A DNA stretch of 64,000 bases from Oscillospiraceae bacterium (GTDB lineage: Bacteria > Bacillota > Clostridia > Oscillospirales > CAG-272), in contig SVRJ01000004.1 of the NCBI GenBank assembly GCA_015064885.1, positions 1-64,000 on the forward strand, read 5' to 3'. Below, piece by piece: positions 44,048-52,361 of this stretch. The notes beneath the pieces were generated by a model. It searched no databases and was not told the origin of the DNA. It saw nothing but the letters and a program-made list of their open reading frames with translations. Both the position numbers and the translations under genes were made by a program. Position 1 is the first letter of the stretch, and each line of letters begins with the position of its first letter.

Positions 44048-44100
44048 CGAGCCTTCCGAAAGGATCATATGCTTTTCGGGAGACTCGGTTGTCTTTTTTA
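44048..44100 (+). terminator. Terminator of the FAD oxidoreductase gene
   Basis: CGAGCCTTCCGAAAG pairs imperfectly with CTTTTCGGGAGACTCG, followed by GTCTTTTTTA. A second small palindrome (AAAAAGGCGT/ACGCCTTTTT) at 44141-44170 lies just before the sigma factor gene. Confidence 0.72.
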
Positions 44101-44209
44101 ATCCTACGAAACATTTTTTAAAATTCACAAAAATTTTTTCTAAAAAGGCGTAGACTTTTACGCCTTTTTCTTGATATATATTTATGAGGGGTACCGTAAG
44201 GAGGAACGT

Positions 44210-44767
44210 ATGGACGACAGAACAATAATAAATCTCTTCTTTGACCGTTCTGAGGACGCGATAAAAGAGCTTGACATCAAATACGGTAAGTGTTGCCATG
44301 AGCTCTCTTACTCGATAGTGGGAAACAGGCAGGATGCTGAGGAATGCGTAAACGATTCATATCTCGGCGTATGGAACGCAATACCACCCAAAAGACCTAA
44401 TCCTCTGCTCGCATTCGTTTGCAAAATAGTACGCAATATCTCAATAAACAGATTTAATGCGAACAAGGCGAAAAAGAGGAACACCGAATATGATATTTCC
44501 CTTGAAGAGCTTGGCGATATAATAGAAGATCCAAATACGTTAGAGAGCGAATACGCTGAAAAAGAAATACTCGGATACATAGAAGAATTTCTCGATATGC
44601 AAACTCAGGAAAACAGAGTGATCTTCATTCGAAGATACTGGTTCTCCGACTCACTCGCAGATATAGGAAAATACACAAGCATGAGCAAAAAAGCCGTTGC
44701 GGCAAGACTCAGAAGAATGCGTGAAAAGCTGAAAGTATACTTGGAAGAAAGGGGTATAACCGTATGA
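44210..44767 (+). CDS. ECF-type RNA polymerase sigma factor
   Basis: 185 aa from MDDRTIINLFFDRSEDAI with GGAGG 7 bases upstream. Region 2 (LSYSIVGNRQDAEECVNDSYLGVWNAIPPKRPNPLLAFVCKIVRNISINRF) and region 4 (DSLADIGKYTSMSKKAVAARLRRMREKLKVYL) are separated by an acidic linker, as in ECF sigma factors. The stop overlaps the start of the membrane LRR gene by 4 bases (ATGA), the usual sigma/anti-sigma arrangement. It likely responds to an envelope signal and may regulate its own operon. Confidence 0.92.
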   Translation: MDDRTIINLFFDRSEDAIKELDIKYGKCCHELSYSIVGNRQDAEECVNDSYLGVWNAIPPKRPNPLLAFVCKIVRNISINRFNANKAKKRNTEYDISLEELGDIIEDPNTLESEYAEKEILGYIEEFLDMQTQENRVIFIRRYWFSDSLADIGKYTSMSKKAVAARLRRMREKLKVYLEERGITV

Positions 44768-46041
44768 CGAAAAAAGATTTTTCATTAATGCTCGGAAATA
44801 TCGGCGATAAGTATATCGTCGAGGCGTACGCCTACGTTGAATCACACAAAAGAAAGTTCATATCAAAGCGGTGGATAGCGCTTGCGGCGTGTATAATTCT
44901 GATAGCGGCAGCGTTTCCCATTGGGATCATGTTACAAAACAGCGTATGGTTTGTGCCGGTCGGCACCGGGCCTATTACCACCGCGCCTACAGTGGTTACA
45001 GATCCGCCTCCTTCGCACGTACATGAGTGGGGAAAGTGGAGTCTTATCAGGATGGCAACGGCAAGTGAGGAAGGTCTTGAAGAAAGAGTCTGTGAATGCG
45101 GTGAAAAGGAAACCAATGCCTTCCCCTTAGGTTCTGAAGGACTCGAATACAAATTGAAAGAAAATGAAACGAACGAAATAATTATAACGGGAATAGGAAC
45201 GTGTACGGATATAGAGCTTGTAATCGGTACTTATATTGACGGATATAGAGTAACAGAGCTGGCTGAAGAAGTATTCAATGATCGCTATGACATTACTTCT
45301 GTAGAAATTCCATATAGTATTACAAGTATAAGCAAAGGGGCGTTTTCGGGGTGCAGACGCATTAAAAAAGTTATACTTCCGGATGGACTTATACAGATAA
45401 GTGAAAAAGCGTTCAAGGATTGCTCGTCACTAATAAGTATCAAGCTGCCTGATGGTCTCAGAATATTGGGCGATAGAGCTTTCGCTTGTTGTTATGAACT
45501 AAGTAACGTCACTATACCGAAAAGCATAGAAGAAATAGGACTCAGGGCGTTCTACGAATGCTTCTCGCTGAAAAACATCAACCTCCCGTCAAGTATAAAG
45601 AAAATGGGTAACGGAATCTTTATGAGATGTACAACTCTTAACAGCGTAACTATAGAAAACGGAATTACCGAGATCCCGACTCAGATGTTCTATCATTGCA
45701 CTTCTCTAAATAACGTCATTATTCCCGAAAGTGTAAAAGTCATTAATAATGAAGCATTTGAAGGATGCACAGTGCTTGAAAGCATAACACTCCACGACGG
45801 TATCACCTCAATAGGATCATACGCTTTTAAAAGCTGCCCGTCACTTCATAGCATATATATACCGAGATATCTTAAAGAAATCAAACTGCAAACGTTTCAC
45901 AGTTGTCAGTCTCTTAAAGACATAACATTCAACGGCACAAAAGCAGAATGGGTGGCTATTCCGAAATCCCGTGAGTGGGAGCCATCCTTCAAAGACTACA
46001 CTATCCACTGCACCGACGGTGACATAAAGAAGGGTGAATAA
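44764..46041 (+). CDS. Membrane-anchored BspA-type LRR protein, putative anti-sigma
   Basis: 425 aa. The first 36 residues (MTKKDFSLMLGNIGDKYIVEAY) resemble the cytosolic anchor of clostridial ECF-partner proteins, then one transmembrane helix (WIALAACIILIAAAFPIGIML, about 37-58), a Pro/Thr spacer, a small Cys-containing domain (HVHEWGKWS...RVCECGEKET) and, from about residue 150, eight or so BspA-like leucine-rich repeats (ITSISKGAFSGCRRIKKVILP, IGSYAFKSCPSLHSIYIP). The LRRs should lie outside the cell and may sense or bind surface ligands. Co-translated with the ECF sigma factor, so an anti-sigma/sensor role is likely but inferred. Confidence 0.82.
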   Translation: MTKKDFSLMLGNIGDKYIVEAYAYVESHKRKFISKRWIALAACIILIAAAFPIGIMLQNSVWFVPVGTGPITTAPTVVTDPPPSHVHEWGKWSLIRMATASEEGLEERVCECGEKETNAFPLGSEGLEYKLKENETNEIIITGIGTCTDIELVIGTYIDGYRVTELAEEVFNDRYDITSVEIPYSITSISKGAFSGCRRIKKVILPDGLIQISEKAFKDCSSLISIKLPDGLRILGDRAFACCYELSNVTIPKSIEEIGLRAFYECFSLKNINLPSSIKKMGNGIFMRCTTLNSVTIENGITEIPTQMFYHCTSLNNVIIPESVKVINNEAFEGCTVLESITLHDGITSIGSYAFKSCPSLHSIYIPRYLKEIKLQTFHSCQSLKDITFNGTKAEWVAIPKSREWEPSFKDYTIHCTDGDIKKGE

Positions 46042-46055
46042 AGTAACCTTTTACT

Positions 46056-46106
46056 CTCCCCCCGAAGGCGTTATCGCCTTTGGGGGAAGCTTTTACATTT
46101 TTTTTT
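46056..46106 (+). terminator. Terminator of the ECF/LRR operon
   Basis: CCCCCGAAGGCG and CGCCTTTGGGGG pair around TTAT, followed by TTTTACATTTTTTTTT. Confidence 0.88.
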
Positions 46107-46137
46107 GAAATTTCTCAAAAAACTTTTGAAAAAGGTA

Positions 46138-46166
46138 TTGACAAACGTTTTGATTTGTGGTATAAT
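46138..46166 (+). promoter_or_regulatory. Promoter of the CAU tRNA gene
   Basis: TTGACA and TATAAT spaced by 17 bases, ending 20 bases before the tRNA. Confidence 0.9.
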
Positions 46167-46185
46167 ATTTAGGCGCTGAAGAGAT

Positions 46186-46262
46186 GGGCCATTAGCTCAG
46201 TTGGTTAGAGCTACCGGCTCATAACCGGTCGGTCCGGGGTTCGAGTCCCTGATGGCCCACCA
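46186..46262 (+). tRNA. tRNA with CAU anticodon (Met or lysidine-type Ile)
   Basis: 77 bases with encoded CCA. The acceptor GGGCCAT pairs with ATGGCCC; the D arm is TAGCTCAGTTGGTTAGAGC; the anticodon stem ACCGG/CCGGT holds loop CTCATAA; the T arm contains GGTTCGAGTCC. The G1-C72 pair rules out an initiator. CAU anticodons read AUG, or AUA when C34 becomes lysidine by TilS; the sequence alone does not settle which. Confidence 0.95.
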
Positions 46263-46288
46263 AGACAAATTCCATCTTAAAGCGAAAA

Positions 46289-46323
46289 GATTGCCGAGGA
46301 ATATTCCTCGGCAATCTTTTTTA
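46289..46323 (+). terminator. Terminator of the tRNA gene
   Basis: GATTGCCGAGGAA and TTCCTCGGCAATC form a long perfect stem followed by TTTTTT. Confidence 0.95.
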
Positions 46324-46342
46324 TAAAAATTTCCGCTTTCTA

Positions 46343-46371
46343 TTGACTTATTGCAAATAATGTGATATAAT
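46343..46371 (+). promoter_or_regulatory. Promoter of the mannitol dehydrogenase-like/asnA pair
   Basis: TTGACT and TATAAT spaced by 17 bases, 70 bases before the ATG. Confidence 0.82.
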
Positions 46372-46441
46372 TTTATGTATGAATTTATTTTAATTTCAAA
46401 ATATATTTATGCCGCCTTTGTGCGGCGGAACGGAGATTATT

Positions 46442-47668
46442 ATGAACGCAGTTATGTATGGTGCCGGCAATATCGGCAGAGGCTTTATAGCACAGAGATT
46501 TTATCTTTCCGGATTTCACACGACATTTATCGACGTTAACGAAAGCGTTGTAAACGCCATAAACGAGAGAGGAAGATATCCTATTCACGTTACAAAGGGT
46601 ACAAAATTTGAGGCTGAGTACGTTGAAAACGTAAGCGCCGTAAACGGCAGAGACGAGGAAGCTGTTGTAAACACAATTGCAGGCTGCGACATTATGGCTA
46701 CCGCTCTCGGAGTTAACATTCTCCCCTTTGTTGCTCCTCTTATAGCAAAGGCTATTGTAAAGAGACACAAGGAATCGGGTGCTCCCCTGAACATTCTCAT
46801 ATGCGAAAATCTTATCGGCTCCAACGAATATCTCTGCGGGCTCGTTAAAAAATACATTCCCGAGGAGGACGAGCAGTATTTCAACGATATGGTAGGCTTT
46901 GTTTGCGTCTGCGTAGGACGTACCGTTCCTCCCACGGCGCCCGAATTTCTCGAGGCTGATTCGCTCGCTATATGTGCCGAGCCCTACAGTGAGCTTCCGG
47001 TTGACGCCAAGGGCTTCCGTCCCGTAGGTTGTGAGTATCCGCCTATCCTCGGTCTTGTTCCCTTCTCTCCCTTCAGCTACTTCATAGAAAGAAAGCTTCT
47101 CATACACAATATGGGACACGCTCTTATGGCTTACATGGGCTGGCTCAAGGGTCATAAATTCATATTTGAGGTTGCTTGTGACGGTGAGATAAAGTATATT
47201 CTCACACGCGCTCTTCTCGAATCCTCTCGCGCTCTTGCGGTTCGCCACGGTGCTTCTCTCGACGATACTCTCCAGTTTGTAGAAGATCTCGTCGTAAGAT
47301 TCGAAAACAAGCTTCTCGTTGACAGCCTTGACAGAGTGGGCCGTGATCCCAAGAGAAAGCTCTCTAAGAACGACAGACTCGTCGGCGCGTTCAATTGCGT
47401 TCGTGAAAGCGGAAAAATCCCCGCTCACATCGCGGTAGGCATCGCGGCGGCACTCTTGTTCGACAATCCCGAAGACGCGGCAGCGGTTGAAATTTCGACC
47501 TTCACAAAGGAAAACGGTGTAAAGGCAGCTCTTGAAAAGTACTGTGAGATAACCGCGGACGAAGACGTCGCTATGATAAGCGAATTCTACTTTATGCTTA
47601 AGGACGGCAAGCCTTTTGCGGAATTCGTTGAAAAGCTTTCATCCTACAAGGACGCAGCTTCACACTGA
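46442..47668 (+). CDS. Mannitol-1-phosphate 5-dehydrogenase-like protein
   Basis: 408 aa from MNAVMYGAGNIGRGFIAQRF, with GGAG upstream; the ORF-track start adds eleven residues. The NAD motif GAGNIGRGF at the extreme N-terminus, the long-chain mannitol dehydrogenase core (PYSELPVDAKGF, ERKLLIHNMGHALMAYMG with the conserved Lys/Asn/His) and total length fit MtlD, which interconverts mannitol-1-phosphate and fructose-6-phosphate. No mannitol PTS genes are near, so the actual polyol substrate is open. asnA follows after 29 bases. Confidence 0.87.
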   Translation: MNAVMYGAGNIGRGFIAQRFYLSGFHTTFIDVNESVVNAINERGRYPIHVTKGTKFEAEYVENVSAVNGRDEEAVVNTIAGCDIMATALGVNILPFVAPLIAKAIVKRHKESGAPLNILICENLIGSNEYLCGLVKKYIPEEDEQYFNDMVGFVCVCVGRTVPPTAPEFLEADSLAICAEPYSELPVDAKGFRPVGCEYPPILGLVPFSPFSYFIERKLLIHNMGHALMAYMGWLKGHKFIFEVACDGEIKYILTRALLESSRALAVRHGASLDDTLQFVEDLVVRFENKLLVDSLDRVGRDPKRKLSKNDRLVGAFNCVRESGKIPAHIAVGIAAALLFDNPEDAAAVEISTFTKENGVKAALEKYCEITADEDVAMISEFYFMLKDGKPFAEFVEKLSSYKDAASH

Positions 47669-47697
47669 ATATTATCCTTACGAAAGGACACACTTAA

Positions 47698-48705
47698 ATG
47701 AACAAGGTTTATATCCCCGACGGTTACAAGCCGAGTCTTGATGCATATCAGACACAGAGGGCTATCGAATATATAAAACGCACGTTCCAGTCGGATTTCT
47801 CCTCCGCTCTTCACCTCAAGAGAGTTTCCGCGCCTCTTTTCGTTACCGAGGAGTCGGGACTTAACGATAATCTGAGCGGTGTCGAGCGTGCAGTATCCTT
47901 TGACGTTCCCGCAATAGGCCTTGATGCGCAGGTAGTACATTCGCTCGCAAAGTGGAAGAGACTCGCTCTGAAGCGTTACGGCTTCGGTGTCGGCGAAGGT
48001 CTTTATACAGACATGAACGCTATCCGCAGAGACGAGGAGCTTGACAACATCCATTCGATATACGTTGACCAATGGGACTGGGAAAAGGTCATAACGAAGG
48101 AAACGAGAACTCTCGATTATCTGAGGCTGATAGTACGCGCTATCGTAAACGCGATCTGCGATACGAACGATCAGCTCCACGTAAGATTTCCGCAGTTATC
48201 AACGAAGCTCTGCAGAGAGGTATCCTTCATAACGACGCAGGAGCTTGAGGATCTTTATCCCGACCTTACGCCCGTAGAGCGTGAGGATGCGTACCTCAAG
48301 GAGCACAAGACGGCATTTATAATGCAGATAGGAGAGAAGCTCAGATCGGGCAAGCCGCACGGAAGCAGGGCACCGGACTATGATGACTGGCAGCTCAACG
48401 GTGACCTGCTCTTCTGGAACGACGTTCTCGGTCACGCGCTCGAGATATCCTCAATGGGTATCCGTGTTGATGAAAAGTCTCTCGACTATCAGCTCACGGC
48501 GTCAGGACACGATGAAAGACGCGCTCTTCCCTTCCACAAAATGCTTCTCTCAGGCGAGCTTCCCCTTACTATAGGAGGCGGTATCGGTCAGTCGAGACTC
48601 TGTATGCTTATGATCGGCTGCGCTCACATCGGTGAAGTTCAGTCAAGCATATGGGACAGCGAAACTATCAGAGTTTGTGAAAAAGCGGGAGTACCGTTAC
48701 TTTAA
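47698..48705 (+). CDS. asnA: Aspartate-ammonia ligase
   Basis: 335 aa, typical. It makes asparagine from aspartate, ammonia and ATP on a class II aminoacyl-tRNA-synthetase-like fold. Recognisable blocks: YIPDGYKPSLDAYQTQRAIEYIK, HLKRVSAPLFVTEESGLNDNLSG, motif 2-like YTDMNAIRRDEELDNIHSIYVDQWDWE and motif 3-like LTIGGGIGQSRLCMLMIG. SD GAAAGGA. It ends in a bidirectional terminator shared with the convergent zinc-ribbon gene. Confidence 0.96.
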   Translation: MNKVYIPDGYKPSLDAYQTQRAIEYIKRTFQSDFSSALHLKRVSAPLFVTEESGLNDNLSGVERAVSFDVPAIGLDAQVVHSLAKWKRLALKRYGFGVGEGLYTDMNAIRRDEELDNIHSIYVDQWDWEKVITKETRTLDYLRLIVRAIVNAICDTNDQLHVRFPQLSTKLCREVSFITTQELEDLYPDLTPVEREDAYLKEHKTAFIMQIGEKLRSGKPHGSRAPDYDDWQLNGDLLFWNDVLGHALEISSMGIRVDEKSLDYQLTASGHDERRALPFHKMLLSGELPLTIGGGIGQSRLCMLMIGCAHIGEVQSSIWDSETIRVCEKAGVPLL

Positions 48706-48712
48706 TGAATAT

Positions 48713-48742
48713 AAAAAGCCTCGCATCGCGCGAGGCTTTTTA
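48713..48742. terminator. Bidirectional terminator, asnA / zinc-ribbon gene
   Basis: AAAAAGCCTCGC and GCGAGGCTTTTT, perfect 12-bp symmetrical stem in a convergent gap. Confidence 0.93.
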
Positions 48743-48748
48743 CGTTTA

Positions 48749-49372
48749 TCATCTTCCGAAAAATTTTTCACCGTAATCGTTATATTGCATTTCATTATCT
48801 ACGGTCTCTTTTATACCGAAATGGCGGAAGAAATCCCGCGTATCCTGATTTGCGTGAAGCGCGCACATGGGGGTACCGTTTTTTGAAACAACGATATACC
48901 TTACCTTTGTCACCTTGCCGTTAGATATAACGTTTTGTACGAGAGCTCCTACAGAGCTTACAGAATATTTTCTTGTTTTTTTGAATATCCTCACCTCTAT
49001 CGTGTCGCCACCGTCCCATATCATATAAGAATTATACATAGCAAAGACAGATAAGGTCAGCCAAACGACACCGAGTAAACAAGGACCGCAGACGGGCAGC
49101 AGCATTATCCATGCTCCCGGCTTCATTTCGGTCACCGAAAAAACCGCAATTATGATCCATATAAGGCCTACTATACAAAAAGCAAACACTCCGAGAAGCG
49201 GGATCCTTCCCCACGGAGAGGTCGACATATGTAAATAATACTTTTTATTCGGATACGCCGGATAGAGGCTTGCATAATCGACCACGAGGGTCTTGTTGCA
49301 GTACGGGCATTTTTCTTCATCCGGGCGGATCTGTTCTCCGCAGTGCTTGCAGCTTATCATTCTTTCTTTCAT
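48749..49372 (-). CDS. Zinc-ribbon membrane protein
   Basis: 207 aa. An N-terminal zinc ribbon (ISCKHCGEQIRPDEEKCPYCNK, residues 6-27) is followed by two transmembrane helices (about residues 57-80 and 90-112) and a C-terminal beta-rich domain (DTIEVRIFKKTRKYSVSSVGALVQ...KVRYIVVSKNGTPMCAL) with the flavour of a PH-like membrane domain. No specific function known. SD GGAG sits 8 bases before the first ATG, so the longer start is kept. Monocistronic. Confidence 0.75.
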   Translation of the reverse strand: MKERMISCKHCGEQIRPDEEKCPYCNKTLVVDYASLYPAYPNKKYYLHMSTSPWGRIPLLGVFAFCIVGLIWIIIAVFSVTEMKPGAWIMLLPVCGPCLLGVVWLTLSVFAMYNSYMIWDGGDTIEVRIFKKTRKYSVSSVGALVQNVISNGKVTKVRYIVVSKNGTPMCALHANQDTRDFFRHFGIKETVDNEMQYNDYGEKFFGR

Positions 49373-49485
49373 CGGGTTTCTCCTTTCACGGGTTACGATT
49401 CAATTATATCATATTTGTTTTCGCTTGTCAATAGAAATACGTTTAGAAAAGAGAATTTTGGAATTCATCAGCTTATTTTGCAATA

Positions 49486-49514
49486 TAAAAATCACCTGCG
49501 GTGAGGTGATTTTT
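49486..49514 (-). terminator. Terminator after the small Zn protein gene
   Basis: AAAAATCACCT and AGGTGATTTTT form a symmetrical stem around GCGGTG, so it can serve either strand; the genes here end on minus. Confidence 0.85.
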
Positions 49515-49551
49515 ATATTTTGACGATTGGTTTTAAAGATTGCTGCAGACG

Positions 49552-49758
49552 TCATTCATCCCATGGTGAGAAAAGTTGACATCCCGATTTTCTGTAACGT
49601 ATTATAAGGTTTTCAAGGTCCTCTCTCGACGCTCCGAATTTTTTCCCGAGACAATCTATACAAAGTCTCACCTCGGTATCTCTCCCGATAAGCTTTTCAC
49701 AGAGACCTTCCTCATCCGGGTGCATAAGAGCACCGCATTTTTGACACGGTGTTTTCAT
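49552..49758 (-). CDS. Small four-cysteine zinc-binding protein
   Basis: 68 aa from the ATG at 49758, 5 bases past the end of the GH27 gene; the ORF-track start lies inside GH27. Two zinc pairs (PCQKCGALMH and RLCIDCLGKK) and a C-terminal helix (SREDLENLIIRYRKSGCQLFSP). No SD is visible, so it may be translated by coupling with GH27. Family not recognised. Confidence 0.65.
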   Translation of the reverse strand: MKTPCQKCGALMHPDEEGLCEKLIGRDTEVRLCIDCLGKKFGASREDLENLIIRYRKSGCQLFSPWDE

Positions 49759-49763
49759 GAATA

Positions 49764-50912
49764 TCAAAGCGTAACGAGTTTTGCGCGGAAGATGCGGCAT
49801 GAGTGAGCCTTTACTCTTATTCTCATATCGTCACGGCGGATACCAAAGTGCTCTGTTTCACCTATTCTGTCCTCGGTAAGAAGTATCTCGGTAAGATCAA
49901 CACCTACCCCGGAATGATACTGAATACCGAGATCCGGGAACGGCATTTCAAGAGTTCTGTCTGCGTCCTTGAGGTTAAAGAATGCAAGCGCAAACTCGCC
50001 GTTTTCAAGGAAGCGTATCATTATCGGATAATCCTTGGTAGTTCCGTTTGCCTGATACAGAGGACGGCATTCAAGATCCTGATTTATTGCGATAAGGTGC
50101 TTATTCAAAAGGAGCTTTTTACATCCGTCATCAACGTCACGAATATCGCACCCCATCATAAGAGGAGCTCCCGAGAAGCACCAAAAGGCAAACTGTGTAG
50201 CATATTCGTCAAAGGTACAGCTGCTCTCTCTGGAGACATGTCCTTTTCCGTACATACCTACCGTGAGCATATCTATATCGTTAAAGCATCCCGGTGAGTT
50301 CGCATTCATATTGTCTATCTGAAGACGGATTATGTTTGCAAAAGACTCGTACGTATCTATAATATCACCTGTAGAGCGGTACATATGAGCGCCTATGCTT
50401 CTCATCCAGTTCCACGGTTCTCCCTTTCCCCAGTTGCAGGCGGAAAAAAGTATGTCTCGGCCGGTTGATTTGAGAGCCATACTCATGGTAAGGTATCTGT
50501 TCTTATTATTGGCATAGTTCGGAAAATTGCAGTAATCATATTTAAGAAAATCTATTCCTATCCTTGCAAAGAGGCGTGCGTCCTGATACTCATGATCGTA
50601 GCTTGACGGGAAGCCCTGGCAGGTTCTCACTCCCGCACAGGAATACATTCCGAATTTAAGTCCCTTGGAATGTATATAGTCAGCGACGTACTTCATTCCG
50701 TGAGGAAACTTTTCAGGATCTGTAACAAGGTCACCGTTCTCGTCTCTGTCCATAAGCAACCAGCAGTCATCAATAACGATATATTCGTATCCGGCGTCCT
50801 TATATCCCTGCTCAACTATAGTGTCCACAGTTTCAAGTATCATCTTCTCATTTATATCCGCACCGAAGGTGTTCCAAGTATTCCAACCCATAGGAGGTGT
50901 TCTTGCTATCAT
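49764..50912 (-). CDS. GH27 alpha-galactosidase-like glycosidase
   Basis: 382 aa from MIARTPPMGWNTWNTFG (AAGGAAG site 7 bases before); the ORF track adds twelve residues. Clan GH-D signatures: PPMGWNTWNTFGADINE, YIVIDDCWLL, GMYSCAGVRTCQGFPSS, nucleophile Asp in DFLKYDYCNFP, and acid/base Asp in FNDIDMLTVGMYG. It should release alpha-galactose (or alpha-N-acetylgalactosamine). It lacks a signal peptide and so acts on imported oligosaccharides. Neighbours are a Gfo/Idh oxidoreductase upstream and, 5 kb away, GH110 and GH95 genes. Confidence 0.93.
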   Translation of the reverse strand: MIARTPPMGWNTWNTFGADINEKMILETVDTIVEQGYKDAGYEYIVIDDCWLLMDRDENGDLVTDPEKFPHGMKYVADYIHSKGLKFGMYSCAGVRTCQGFPSSYDHEYQDARLFARIGIDFLKYDYCNFPNYANNKNRYLTMSMALKSTGRDILFSACNWGKGEPWNWMRSIGAHMYRSTGDIIDTYESFANIIRLQIDNMNANSPGCFNDIDMLTVGMYGKGHVSRESSCTFDEYATQFAFWCFSGAPLMMGCDIRDVDDGCKKLLLNKHLIAINQDLECRPLYQANGTTKDYPIMIRFLENGEFALAFFNLKDADRTLEMPFPDLGIQYHSGVGVDLTEILLTEDRIGETEHFGIRRDDMRIRVKAHSCRIFRAKLVTL

Positions 50913-50965
50913 AATATTTCTTCCTTTCTTTACGGCTTTCCACCGCATTTATTACATTATAGCAC

Positions 50966-51012
50966 AAAAAAAGACGGGTGTCAATAACAGTTTGAAAAAT
51001 CCCGTCTTTTTT
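50966..51012. terminator. Terminator between Gfo/Idh and GH27 genes
   Basis: AAAAAAGACGGG and CCCGTCTTTTTT pair across a long loop; symmetrical, but positioned to end the minus-strand Gfo/Idh message. Confidence 0.75.
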
Positions 51013-51023
51013 ATATTTGATTT

Positions 51024-52313
51024 TCAGGTCTTTATTTTAGCAAAGGACATATCTACGTCTTTCTTCTTCCAGCCGAGTCCGAGGTAATCATTCTCCTCCC
51101 ACGCCTGCCTTGCTTTTTCCAGAGCTTTATCTGTAGGCTTCCAAGGAGAAAGAGTTCTCGGGGGCATACCCGAGTCGTCCTCGCCCTCTTTTCTGAAGAC
51201 CGTCCATCTGTCGTTTTCGTACTTTTTTCTCTCCTCCTCATTTGAGAAGTCGGGAACGTCGTACGTTCTTCCGCCCTCACATGCAGATCTCCACGCGAGC
51301 ATACCTATAGCTGACATCGCACAAGCTCTGTAAACGTTAAGCCATGGCTGCTCATTTTTTCTTATCGCCTCAGCAAAGTAGTACATTACCCAGAAGTCGC
51401 CTCCACCGTGTCCCGCAGCCGACGCAAGGTCCGCGTGCTCGGGCCAATCGGGAGAATACGTACGTGTTTTCGGCATTTCCCCTCTGTTAAAGTCCTCATG
51501 CCACACCGTCATGGAATCTGCATTTCTATCCGTCTCGCAAGCTCCCATTGTGCAATGCAGTCTCGTGGAGCGAGAGGTGTTCCGAAAGGCTCCCTGCATG
51601 GTTCTGACGACCGCGCCGTTATCCATCTGGCATACGATGATACCGCCCGGGTCCTGCATACGGAGCTCGTCTCCTCTGAAGGACTGATCCTTTATCTTGG
51701 GCACAAATCCGTTTACCTTTACCGGCATTGTATTTGTTATATACATTATGGGTGCTATAGCGTGTGTGGAATAATATGTTGAGGGTATCTGATTGCGCCA
51801 ATGGTATTCGCCGGGTGCGATATCATAGGAGTACTTGCCTGTTATGGGATGTGCGTATTCGCCTTCCCCGTAAAGAAGCTCACCGAGCTCTCCCAAATCG
51901 TAAAGACGCTTCATCTCCATGCGGTTCTTTGTAAACGGGTAATTCTCCGCGATCATATAGATCATACCGGTCTCCTCGACAGCACGGCACAGCTCAACGC
52001 CCTCTGCGAGAGTTCCCATCGCGATGCACTCGGACATAACGTGTTTTCCCGCCTTCATTGCTTTTATAGCAAATTCGGCATGCTCGTGAAAGAAATTTGC
52101 AAGTATTACCGCATCGATATCGCTTTTCAGCATTTCATCATAGTCGGTAAACGTCATAAGAGTACCGTCTTTATCATATTTGCTCTTTATTATTTCAAGC
52201 TTATCCTCTCGTCTGTCGCATACTGCGGCAAGCTCCATTCCCGTACATTCGGGCGGAGTCATAAAGGTCTTGCCTCTTCCGGTTCCGACTACTCCGTATC
52301 TTATCTTTCTCAT
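51024..52313 (-). CDS. Gfo/Idh/MocA family oxidoreductase
   Basis: 429 aa from MRKIRYGVVGTGRGKTFM (GGAGG 9 bases upstream). The Rossmann nucleotide site GVVGTGRGKT, VCDRRED, and the catalytic block AGKHVMSECIAMG (family EKP motif altered to SEC) precede the long beta-sheet domain with YYSTHAIAPIMYITN and GGGDFWVMYYFAEAI. Members oxidise or epimerise sugars, and some (GH109) act as NAD-dependent glycosidases. The missing Lys/Pro of EKP makes the exact reaction uncertain. Next to GH27, a sugar-processing role is likely. Confidence 0.87.
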   Translation of the reverse strand: MRKIRYGVVGTGRGKTFMTPPECTGMELAAVCDRREDKLEIIKSKYDKDGTLMTFTDYDEMLKSDIDAVILANFFHEHAEFAIKAMKAGKHVMSECIAMGTLAEGVELCRAVEETGMIYMIAENYPFTKNRMEMKRLYDLGELGELLYGEGEYAHPITGKYSYDIAPGEYHWRNQIPSTYYSTHAIAPIMYITNTMPVKVNGFVPKIKDQSFRGDELRMQDPGGIIVCQMDNGAVVRTMQGAFRNTSRSTRLHCTMGACETDRNADSMTVWHEDFNRGEMPKTRTYSPDWPEHADLASAAGHGGGDFWVMYYFAEAIRKNEQPWLNVYRACAMSAIGMLAWRSACEGGRTYDVPDFSNEEERKKYENDRWTVFRKEGEDDSGMPPRTLSPWKPTDKALEKARQAWEENDYLGLGWKKKDVDMSFAKIKT

Positions 52314-52361
52314 AAACAAGTCCTCCATTAATTCTATCTTTGATACCGTCTATGTAGGATA

